This document shows, piece after piece, positions 1-5,832 of a DNA stretch of 8,895 nt. Under the pieces are notes generated by a model. It was not told where the DNA came from. It saw nothing but the letters and a program-made list of their open reading frames with translations, and made no database searches. The position numbers and the translations under genes are program-made. Origin of the DNA: Thermococcaceae archaeon (GTDB lineage Archaea > Methanobacteriota_B > Thermococci > Thermococcales > Thermococcaceae); assembly GCA_026986455.1 (NCBI GenBank), contig JALSON010000288.1, positions 1-8,895 of the forward strand. The letters run 5' to 3'. How positions within the stretch are numbered: position 1 is the first letter of the stretch; the number at the start of each line of letters is the position of its first letter.

Positions 1-62
1 TGACCCTTGGAGACTACAACAGCGCCATAACAATACAGGCTGTTGGAGGAAGTTGTGAATGA
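1..62 (+). CDS. 3' end of an upstream protein gene, probably a surface or exported protein (partial)
   Basis: Reading from base 3, an open frame runs to a TGA at 60-62. It gives the last 19 residues of a protein, TLGDYNSAITIQAVGGSCE. The stop overlaps the next gene's start as ATGA, the same junction used by the two following gene pairs, which argues that this is real coding sequence and part of the same operon. The alternating polar and hydrophobic pattern of GDYNSAITIQAV fits a terminal beta strand. It resembles the ends of camelysin/TasA-like exported fibre proteins, which often sit directly before a SipW-type signal peptidase. Only 19 residues are visible, so this family suggestion is inference from context. 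The bulk of the gene lies outside the window. Confidence 0.55.
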   Translation, partial: TLGDYNSAITIQAVGGSCE

Positions 63-1132
63 ACAGGGCCATAGAGTACCTGCTCCTTACAGCTATCTCG
101 GTTGTAATTATTGGCTCATTAGCGGGAGCTCTGCTCGACAGGCCTGTTTTCATGTCCTATGCCTATTCCGGAAGCATGACCCCGACAATAAGCAAGGGGG
201 ATGTGTTTTTCATCAATCCTCTTTCAAGAAACCCCTCAGTGGGCGATATAATCGTTTTCAATGCCGGGGGAACCTGGACGGTTCACAGAGTTGTGGGGAT
301 TGTTGAGGACGGATACATAACGAAGGGAGACAACAACGTAGCGACTGATCAGCAGAGCAAAAAAATCGCACCTGTATCGAGGTCGCAGATAGGGGGCAGG
401 GTCATAACCTTCAACGGAAAACCCCTGGTGCTGAGGGGCGCCGGGAGCTACATACAGAACAGCCTCTCGGGCAGAACCAAGATGCTCGTTGCGGGCCTCC
501 TTATAATCCTCGGAACACTGGCATTCACGGGAGAGGGCAAGAAGGGGATCAGGAAAAAGAAAAGGAGCAGGGCCGTGGTCATAAAATTCAAGACACTTTA
601 CATACTGGCCTCGGTTCTCCTGCTGGTCATGGTCGCCACCTCAATGTTCGTATCATGGCAGATTTTTCCGGTTGAATACGCCGTTACATCCGCAGGAGGG
701 ACGAGGGAGGGCTGGTATCTTCCGGGAGAAGTTTTCACCCAGGAGATAACTGTTAAAAACCTGAACTTCTATCCGATGTTCTACTATGTATCCACATCCA
801 GACCCGTTACGGAGCTATCTGAGGACAGCTTCCAGCTCCCGGGCAGCGGGGAGAAAACCGTTCTTGTGACGATAAAAAGCCCGGAGGAAACCTCGGTCTA
901 CTCCACAAAGGTAACCGTGAACTCGTATCTGCCGCTGCTCCCGAGGTCAACCACGACATACCTCCACAGAATAAATCCCATAATGCCCGTGCTCGCAATA
1001 CTGATGGAGATATCCCTGTTTTTAGGGGTGCTCTACAGGGTTTCGGGGATAGGGAATGAGGATATAATAAAAATAAGGACAAAGAGGTCTTCTCTACTAA
1101 GACAGATCAAACAGGAGGTGTTTAGGACATGA
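59..1132 (+). CDS. Signal peptidase I, SipW/ER type, with a membrane-anchored C-terminal extension
   Basis: This membrane serine protease removes signal peptides from exported proteins on the outer face of the cytoplasmic membrane. Residues 1-160 form the peptidase. A membrane anchor at about 7-26 is followed by the box B motif SGSMTP with nucleophile Ser39. VHRVVG places His76 where bacterial enzymes have lysine, and KGDNN (89-93) is the box with the conserved Asp. Ser/His chemistry is known for the archaeal, eukaryotic ER and Bacillus SipW types. A second span lies at about 142-157, then a basic stretch and a third span at about 180-200. A predicted exterior beta domain of about 100 residues follows, then a last span at about 307-326 and a basic cytoplasmic tail. 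At 357 residues it is much longer than a minimal archaeal peptidase. GGAGGA at 45-50 sits 8 nt before the ATG. The start overlaps the upstream stop and the stop overlaps the next start. It probably serves the exported proteins encoded beside it. Confidence 0.88.
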   Translation: MNRAIEYLLLTAISVVIIGSLAGALLDRPVFMSYAYSGSMTPTISKGDVFFINPLSRNPSVGDIIVFNAGGTWTVHRVVGIVEDGYITKGDNNVATDQQSKKIAPVSRSQIGGRVITFNGKPLVLRGAGSYIQNSLSGRTKMLVAGLLIILGTLAFTGEGKKGIRKKKRSRAVVIKFKTLYILASVLLLVMVATSMFVSWQIFPVEYAVTSAGGTREGWYLPGEVFTQEITVKNLNFYPMFYYVSTSRPVTELSEDSFQLPGSGEKTVLVTIKSPEETSVYSTKVTVNSYLPLLPRSTTTYLHRINPIMPVLAILMEISLFLGVLYRVSGIGNEDIIKIRTKRSSLLRQIKQEVFRT

Positions 1133-2493
1133 AGGAGATTTTCTCAGTGATAATTATCTTCCTGCTGGCGTCAGTTATGGTCATCGGATCAAGCGGGACG
1201 TTTGTTCAGTTCACTGCGGAGAGGGGGCTCAGGATGAACGTGACCTCTCATGATAACGAATACATGGCATTCAGCTGCATAGGAAACTACTCCAATACAG
1301 TGATGCTTGAGAGGAACAGTACCACCGCATTCAACGCCCTCACAGTGTTCAACTATCTGAACGAGCTTCAGATGGCATGGGTTACGCTTTCCCCGGACTA
1401 TTCCGATCTGCCCGCCGAAGTCACAATGTGGATAGAAACCGAAAACGGTTCACAGATAGCAATAAATCCCGAAAGCAACTACACCTTCAGCGGAAGCGTG
1501 AGCGTTGGCGATGTGCCTGTTGGGGAGTATGTAATCCCCATTCAGATGTTTGCATACTGGGCGAGCGGGGACGCATCGGTGAGCACATGCCCCCTCAGGC
1601 TCATCGTCGTTGATGGCCCAACCATAGAGAAAATTCTGCTAGAAGGCAACACGACAGTGCCAACCCACACGTATGAAGAGTGGAAGATAAGGATTCTGGT
1701 CACAAACGGGGGCATTGCAAGAAATCTGACTGTAAAGGACACCATACCCAATGAATTTGATGTGGACCTGAACAGGACTGGTGCAAGCACAGGGAGCTAT
1801 GAATTTGCGACAGGAAATGGAGCAACAAAGCTAACGTGGAACGTGAGTCTCGAAGCCGGGGAGAGCGCATACCTCGACATGCTGGTATATACGAAGGAGA
1901 ACCCCGCCGGGAAGCAGGAGTTCACATCATGCGGGAATTACTCCCTGAATGACGGTGCTGAGATAAAGGAGCTCGGAATAAAGAGCAACTCCCTCGAAGT
2001 TGAAGCCACGTGCCAGCCCCATGACTGCTGCATCAAGGTGTCAAACTGGGTGAAGCCTGCGATCATCCCCTCGAACAGACCGGTAAACCTGACGAAGGGC
2101 ATAACCCTCTACAACGCCGGCGTGGAGAAGAATGTAACCCTGCACCAGATCATCACCGGCAGGTTTGAGGTTACGGGCTATACAGCCCCCACAGGCAACG
2201 TTACGCTAACACCCCTCTCCGGAGGAAGAACAAAGGTAACCTGGCAGCTTCACATGGCACATGGGGAATCCAGGACACTGAGGCTGGAGCTCCACACGGA
2301 CGGTATTTCAATTGGCCACCACCACAAATGGGTCATGGTGGCAGGGAAGGCATGGATTGAAGGCTGCGGCAGAAAAGGCCATGGCACATATGTCCTTGTT
2401 AGAAAGCACTGCAGCTGCCATGGAGGAAGCATAGGGGATATAAACATAGGTGATTTGAACCTCAAAGAAGGAATGGGAGATTATGAAGGATGA
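1129..2493 (+). CDS. Secreted DUF1102-type protein with two DUF11-like domains and a Cys/His-rich C-terminus
   Basis: This is an exported surface protein of 454 residues, presumably cleaved by the preceding signal peptidase. A short hydrophobic segment (about 4-21) runs into SSGTFVQFTAERG (21-33), a pattern typical of archaeal DUF1102 and camelysin/TasA-like precursors. Residues of about 30-162 fit a DUF1102 beta domain. Two tandem beta domains follow at about 165-292 and 302-392. Each has an N-G-G or N-A-G turn and a later T-x-TW segment (KLTWNVSLEAGES, KVTWQLHMAHGES), as in DUF11-like repeats. I count nine cysteines (50, 154, 268, 295, 300, 301, 413, 428, 430) and a His/Cys-rich tail with GHHHK and HCSCHGG. 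There are about 13 N-x-S/T sequons, which suggests N-glycosylation outside the cell. No C-terminal membrane span is visible. GGAGGTG (1114-1120) lies 8 nt before the ATG, which overlaps the previous stop. The precise role is unknown; structural or assembly component of a surface fibre is inference. Confidence 0.75.
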   Translation: MKEIFSVIIIFLLASVMVIGSSGTFVQFTAERGLRMNVTSHDNEYMAFSCIGNYSNTVMLERNSTTAFNALTVFNYLNELQMAWVTLSPDYSDLPAEVTMWIETENGSQIAINPESNYTFSGSVSVGDVPVGEYVIPIQMFAYWASGDASVSTCPLRLIVVDGPTIEKILLEGNTTVPTHTYEEWKIRILVTNGGIARNLTVKDTIPNEFDVDLNRTGASTGSYEFATGNGATKLTWNVSLEAGESAYLDMLVYTKENPAGKQEFTSCGNYSLNDGAEIKELGIKSNSLEVEATCQPHDCCIKVSNWVKPAIIPSNRPVNLTKGITLYNAGVEKNVTLHQIITGRFEVTGYTAPTGNVTLTPLSGGRTKVTWQLHMAHGESRTLRLELHTDGISIGHHHKWVMVAGKAWIEGCGRKGHGTYVLVRKHCSCHGGSIGDINIGDLNLKEGMGDYEG

Positions 2494-3533
2494 AGATTAA
2501 AAAAGAAAAAGAAAAAATTAAAGGATTCCTGAAGAGGAAAGAGGTGCTGGCAGGATTTCTGGTGCTCTTCCTCATTTTCGGATTCTACTCTGTAAAGCTC
2601 ATGAATGCACGTTCATACAGCATGAACAGGGAAATAGTGGGAACATACACACAGGAAGGGAAGCTGCTTCACAGCGCCATTTTGAGGGAGAACGCTCTTT
2701 ACGGGAAAACGATGCGGAGCAGCTATTACCCCGCCCCGCTCGTTGAAGGGTTTATCCTGACCTACGCATATCGCTTTGCACCAATGACATCGGTGGAAGG
2801 AACGTATGACATTACGGGGACTGTGACATATGCAGTAAATAGGGGAGATAAAGAGGTCGTTCTCTGGAAGGAAACGCTGTTTAAGGAGAAGGGAAAGCTC
2901 AAGGATGGAAAGTTCACGGTGGAATACAGGATGAACATGAGCACCCTAAGCAACCTAGACAAGCAGATTTCGGACCAGCTCGGAATTAAACGGCTCAAGA
3001 GGAGCGTAACCATAACAGTAAATGTGAAGACAGTGGGAAACGCATACGGAAAGCCGGTCTCTGAAACATTCAGACACACAATTTCCCTGATGAAGGACTC
3101 AAGTGCGGGTCTGTATTACTTTGACAGCCCAGAGAAGATAGCAAAGAAAACCGTTACAACAACCTCTACCCGGAAAAACAGCGTTAAAATGCTCGGAATT
3201 CAGGCCGATGTGGAAACAGCGAGAACTGTAGTGCCGCTGCTCGCCCTGATATTCCTGATACCTCTCGTGGGAGGAGCATACACACTTAAGAGCACAATGC
3301 CCCACGACGACTTCAAAAGAATAAGACCGTATATAGTTGAAGGCGTGCCCCGTAAGGCTGACAGGAGGATTGTCATATCATCGAGGGCGGATCTTGAAAA
3401 GACCTTTGAGCTTATTGATAAGCCCATACTTCACTACATGGATGGTGAGGATGAGGTCTATGCGATAATCGATGGCAGTGTGGCCTATGAATACCGGGAG
3501 TCCTCCGGATCGGAGCCTGAAGAAAACTCCTGA
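2490..3533 (+). CDS. DUF5305-type membrane protein with two membrane spans
   Basis: This 347-residue membrane protein has a clear topology. A Lys/Glu-rich cytoplasmic N-terminus (1-18) leads to a span at about 19-36, an exterior domain of about 210 residues, a second span at about 247-266, and a cytoplasmic C-terminal domain of about 80 residues. The exterior part is rich in beta strands, with YDITGTVTYAV and VTITVNVKTVG segments. The cytoplasmic end has a compact pattern, with RADLEKTFELIDKPILHY followed by VYAIIDGSVAYEY, which matches my memory of the C-terminus of archaeal DUF5305 proteins. Such proteins are commonly found beside SipW-type signal peptidases and TasA-like exported proteins, as here. 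No enzymatic motif is visible, so a scaffold or assembly partner is the likely role. GGGAGA (2475-2480) precedes the ATG by 9 nt. The start overlaps the previous stop as ATGA. It is the last gene of the operon. Confidence 0.75.
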   Translation: MKIKKEKEKIKGFLKRKEVLAGFLVLFLIFGFYSVKLMNARSYSMNREIVGTYTQEGKLLHSAILRENALYGKTMRSSYYPAPLVEGFILTYAYRFAPMTSVEGTYDITGTVTYAVNRGDKEVVLWKETLFKEKGKLKDGKFTVEYRMNMSTLSNLDKQISDQLGIKRLKRSVTITVNVKTVGNAYGKPVSETFRHTISLMKDSSAGLYYFDSPEKIAKKTVTTTSTRKNSVKMLGIQADVETARTVVPLLALIFLIPLVGGAYTLKSTMPHDDFKRIRPYIVEGVPRKADRRIVISSRADLEKTFELIDKPILHYMDGEDEVYAIIDGSVAYEYRESSGSEPEENS

Positions 3534-3541
3534 CCCGTTCT

Positions 3542-3589
3542 GGTTAGCCGTAACTTGTGTAAAATGCGTAAATGTCGTTACGGCTAACC
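3542..3589. repeat. Perfect 13-bp inverted repeat with a 22-nt loop
   Basis: GGTTAGCCGTAAC at 3542-3554 is matched exactly by its reverse complement GTTACGGCTAACC at 3577-3589. It starts 8 nt after the stop of the DUF5305-type gene. RNA from either strand could form a stable 13-bp stem. No T-run follows on the + strand, so it is not a typical archaeal terminator. It may still protect or process the 3' end of the surface operon transcript, or mark the edge of the A/T-rich island that follows. A mobile-element origin is not supported by any transposase here. Confidence 0.8.
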
Positions 3590-3765
3590 TTCCATCCTCT
3601 GCTCATCGGCTGGCTTTCAGGAGAAACGGTGACTCTTAAGACCTCCCCCCATTCGGACCCGCATACCGGACACAGGGGGGTAAAAACCCAGACTTGGTTT
3701 TGATTTAAACCGGGAGTTCTGCACTCTACAACTTTTCCCTCTCGAAAGAGGAATCCATAAAAAGA
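3590..3765. other. Intergenic stretch with possible decayed minus-strand coding sequence
   Basis: With the repeat before it, this makes up a gap of about 270 bases between the surface operon and the next start. No intact + strand gene is present. On the minus strand a frame ending at 3544 encodes a protein-like stretch with CPVCGSEW, half of a zinc ribbon, but it has no in-frame start near its apparent beginning. It may be a relic or chance. C6 (3645-3650) and G6 (3675-3680) runs could pair as a weak stem. Confidence 0.3.
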
Positions 3766-3796
3766 TTTATATGTTATAACTTCATAGAGTTTTTTG
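3761..3796 (+). promoter_or_regulatory. Archaeal promoter (BRE/TATA) for the secreted-protein gene
   Basis: AAAGA followed by TTTATATG at 3766-3773 matches an archaeal BRE and TATA box. Transcription would start about 25 nt downstream, near 3792-3796. That is immediately ahead of the GGTGGT ribosome site at 3796-3801 and the GTG at 3806. The spacing matches the pyrophosphatase and alaX promoters in this window. It shows that the gene has its own transcription signal even though its reading frame is broken. Confidence 0.65.
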
Positions 3797-3805
3797 GTGG
3801 TACGT

Positions 3806-4953
3806 GTGAAAAAGAAACTTGCAGCTACGATTTTGTTAGGTTTAATTTTTTTGTTTTTTTCGTAAAAGCGGGCATTCAGCCCGGACAAGAAGTAACCATA
3901 AAACTCCAGAACTCCACAGGAGCACACGTCTTTGTTAAAGCCTTATACCCAGAAGGATTCAGAAGCTTAGGAGTCCACACCACAGGAAAAAACGGAATTA
4001 TAACCATCAAACTTGGAGATCTGAATAAAGCTTGGAGTGCAGAGTACAAAAAGCACGGCCGCCTCTCAAAACCATTACTCGTCCTCACAATAGTTAAGGA
4101 CGGGAAAATCGCAATTGAAAGCTTAAACCTCAAAAGCAACAGCATCTTTCAGACAGCCACAATAAGACCAAAATTCAAACCCCTGAAAACCACCATCAAA
4201 AAAACCCAAACCCAAAACTCCAAAAACATTCAACCACTCGCCGGCTACTACCAGTGGCTTGACGACTCCTACACCTGGAAAGCCCAAGTAACCCCAGACA
4301 GCACCACCAAAGGATACATATCCTATGCTTACTCTATAAACAAAAAAGTTGGATTCAGCATCAATGTTTTCGCAGACAGCGACTGGACAAGATTAACATC
4401 ATACAACATTATACAAAAGAATAAGAGTGGCTCCCATTACAGTAACTTTCCGAAAGGACAGAATTATTATATCTGGATGGACTTCACATATCGCTGGGAG
4501 AGGTGGGGGATTCATATTGATGGACAGACCTTCTATGAGGACTACGTTTACATAGCTGATTTTGACCCGAGCACGCTAACAGGAGGAACATCAAAACCCT
4601 CAAACGCCCAAACACCACCAGTGGATAAATGGATATACGAAGGAAGCTATTATTCAACAGGAAATGAAGGGTATTACGCATTCCATATATCCAACTTGGA
4701 TACAAATGATATTGCAGTTGATGCTCTCAAGTTCATCGAGGTTTTAAAGAGACTCAGGAAGATAAGCACAGCCGCAGCGGAGAAGGCTTCAGTAATAGGA
4801 TTGTTCATTGACGTTGGGTTTAAATATGATGGCATGATTGCATTTGACTTCGACCTATCTTTGGATTCGGATGTGCGGGGAACACATGATGTCTGGAGAA
4901 CGGAGAGCACCGACGTTAACACGGTGCCGATACTCTACTTTGACGTTGATTGA
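3806..4953 (+). CDS. Unrecognised secreted protein, reading frame broken by one base in the signal peptide
   Basis: GGTGGT at 3796-3801 sits 4 nt before a GTG at 3806, exactly the spacing used for the pyrophosphatase. From there the frame encodes MKKKLAATILLGLIFLFFS and stops at TAA 3863-3865. The +1 frame continues without a stop from 3868 to the TGA at 4951-4953. One extra T in the T7-G-T7 tract (3846-3860) joins them into 382 residues: a signal peptide ending FFFVKA, then mature GIQPGQEVTIKL. A beta-rich domain (about 23-120) is followed by a Lys/Thr/Gln-rich linker (about 124-147). A larger Tyr/Trp-rich domain (about 148-382) contains YYIWMDFTYRWERWGIHID and an Ala-rich helix near 320-345. 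No C-terminal anchor is seen. The first in-frame ATG of the main frame, 4477, lies deep inside the second domain, so it is not a credible start. Family and function are not recognised. It may be a recent pseudogene, a phase-variable or slippage-expressed gene, or a base error. Confidence 0.72.
3846..3860 (+). other. T7-G-T7 homopolymer tract at the site of the frame break
   Basis: Two runs of seven T (3846-3852 and 3854-3860), separated by a single G, lie in the hydrophobic core of the signal peptide. Adding one T to either run restores the frame between the start at 3806 and the main coding frame. Runs like this are prone to replication slippage, RNA polymerase slippage and sequencing undercalls. 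Confidence 0.8.
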
Positions 4954-5000
4954 ATTTTGTTTTCCTTTTTTTGAAATGCCTCTTTTACATTTTCCTTTTG
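4954..5000 (+). terminator. T-rich archaeal terminator after the secreted-protein gene
   Basis: Immediately after the stop, bases 4954-4972 contain runs of four, four and seven T. A second T-rich stretch follows at 4981-4999. Archaeal RNA polymerase terminates on such T-runs without needing a hairpin. The position right behind the coding sequence supports this gene being a separate transcription unit. Confidence 0.6.
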
Positions 5001-5200
5001 AACGCCATTGAGGGATGCAGTATTCCTGAGTCAGCCATTCAAATCACCGAAATTTATAGTAGTAGGGACTCTGAAAGAGTCATCTTAGAGGCCAGTCATC
5101 TGTGCGGTATTCCTAAGAGTGCAAAAAACTTCAAAATAACAGACCATCAAACAAAACAGCCTTAAATCCTAATTTTTAGACATGCCCACTTAGACCAAAA
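5001..5200. other. Intergenic stretch with no convincing gene
   Basis: With its flanking terminator and promoter, this makes up about 310 bases without a credible gene. A + strand frame of about 70 codons can be read from a TTG overlapping the previous stop, but its first third is only the translated T-rich terminator. The frame has no ribosome site. It contains a short motif twice, CSIPESA and CGIPKSA, 29 codons apart (GTATTCCT at 5020-5027 and 5107-5114). A small perfect hairpin, GACTCT/AGAGTC with a 3-nt loop, lies at 5067-5081. None of this is enough to call a gene or RNA. Confidence 0.45.
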
Positions 5201-5230
5201 CTTTAAAAGCTAACCTTAAAAGCTGAATGT
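5195..5230 (+). promoter_or_regulatory. Promoter of the pyrophosphatase-rpo7-spt4-S24e-S27ae operon, with a duplicated TATA-like element
   Basis: CAAAA followed by CTTTAAAAG (5201-5209) fits a BRE/TATA pair. The element TTAAAAGCT occurs twice, at 5203-5211 and 5216-5224, separated by AACC. Transcription from the first copy would begin near 5230, and from the second near 5244. Both fall ahead of the ribosome site GAGGTGGT at 5253-5260. The two copies could give two start sites or serve as a repeat operator. Confidence 0.6.
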
Positions 5231-5264
5231 AGTAATCTTTTCGAAAATTAAAGAGGTGGTAGAA

Positions 5265-5801
5265 ATGAATCCGTTCCACGATCTGGAGCCAGGACCAGAG
5301 GTTCCCGAGGTTGTTTATGCCCTGATAGAGATACCAAAGGGGAGCAGAAACAAGTATGAGCTCGATAAAAAGAGCGGCCTGATCAAGCTCGATAGAGTGC
5401 TATACAGCCCGTTCTTCTATCCCGTGGATTATGGAATAATCCCCAGGACATGGTATGACGATGGTGATCCCTTCGACATCATGGTCATCATGAGGGAGCC
5501 GGTTTATCCGGGTGTTATCATTGAGGCCAGGCCGATAGGTCTCTTCAAGATGATTGACAGCGGAGACAGGGATTACAAGGTTCTCGCAGTCCCCGTTGAG
5601 GATCCCTACTTCGAGGGCTGGAAGGACATAAGCGACGTCCCCGAGGCATTCCTCAACGAAATAGCCCACTTCTTCGAGCACTATAAGGACCTCCAGGGCA
5701 AGAAGGTTACAGTCGAAGGATGGGAAAACGCTGAAGTGGCCAAGAAGGAGATTCTGAGGGCTATCGAGCTCTACAAAGAAAAATTCGGAAAGAAGGAGTG
5801 A
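5265..5801 (+). CDS. ppa: Soluble inorganic pyrophosphatase
   Basis: This cytoplasmic enzyme hydrolyses pyrophosphate to two phosphates, pulling nucleic acid, tRNA charging and other biosynthetic reactions forward. The 178-residue length is usual for family I archaeal enzymes. Visible family features are [14 protein letters not shown] (about 24-37) with the substrate-binding Lys and Glu, and [11 protein letters not shown] (about 48-58). The Asp-rich metal-binding signature [10 protein letters not shown] (about 62-71) and [12 protein letters not shown] (about 94-105) follow. The ATG at 5265 is chosen because known Thermococcales enzymes begin [27 protein letters not shown] ends 4 nt before it; the in-frame GTG at 5256 lies inside that ribosome site. 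Its own promoter lies upstream. rpo7 follows after a 31-nt gap containing a small hairpin, so it is probably first in the transcription and ribosomal-protein operon. Confidence 0.95.
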   Translation: MNPFHDLEPGPEVPEVVYALIEIPKGSRNKYELDKKSGLIKLDRVLYSPFFYPVDYGIIPRTWYDDGDPFDIMVIMREPVYPGVIIEARPIGLFKMIDSGDRDYKVLAVPVEDPYFEGWKDISDVPEAFLNEIAHFFEHYKDLQGKKVTVEGWENAEVAKKEILRAIELYKEKFGKKE

Positions 5802-5819
5802 TCTCCTTCAATTTATTTT
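5792..5819 (+). promoter_or_regulatory. Hairpin followed by an A/T-rich run at the pyrophosphatase/rpo7 junction
   Basis: GAAGGAG (5792-5798), the loop TGAT (5799-5802) and CTCCTTC (5803-5809) make a perfect 7-bp stem spanning the pyrophosphatase stop codon. AATTTATTTT follows. It could act as a partial terminator or RNA-processing site. The CTCC arm could instead pair with the rpo7 ribosome site GGAG at 5821-5824. The structure is seen directly; its function is inference. Confidence 0.45.
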
Positions 5820-5832
5820 AGGAGGTAGCGGG

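Noticed and set aside
807..1082. Minus-strand open frames opposite the signal peptidase and other real genes
   Set aside because: They are shadows of strong + strand genes. They show no ribosome site, promoter or recognisable protein pattern.
4477..4953. A 158-codon gene starting at ATG 4477
   Set aside because: The same frame is open without a stop back to 3868 and encodes protein-like sequence throughout. The ATG lies in the middle of a domain and has no ribosome site, so it is the C-terminal part of the larger frameshifted gene.
5008..5120. Possible C/D box guide RNA in the gap before the pyrophosphatase
   Set aside because: CTGA-like D boxes occur, but no RTGATGA box C is present at suitable spacing.
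4950..5165. A 71-codon + strand frame from a TTG overlapping the previous stop
   Set aside because: Its hydrophobic first third is just the T-rich terminator translated. There is no ribosome site or promoter, and no family is recognised. The repeat inside it is kept only as a low-interest observation.
3583..5217. GCTAACCTT at 3583-3591 and again at 5209-5217 as a direct repeat flanking an inserted island
   Set aside because: A shared 9-mer over this distance is easily chance. There is no transposase or integrase, and the second copy is explained by the promoter repeat.
5256..5264. GTG at 5256 as the pyrophosphatase start
   Set aside because: The GTG is part of the AGGTGGT ribosome site, and homologues start at [11 protein letters not shown], which corresponds to 5265.
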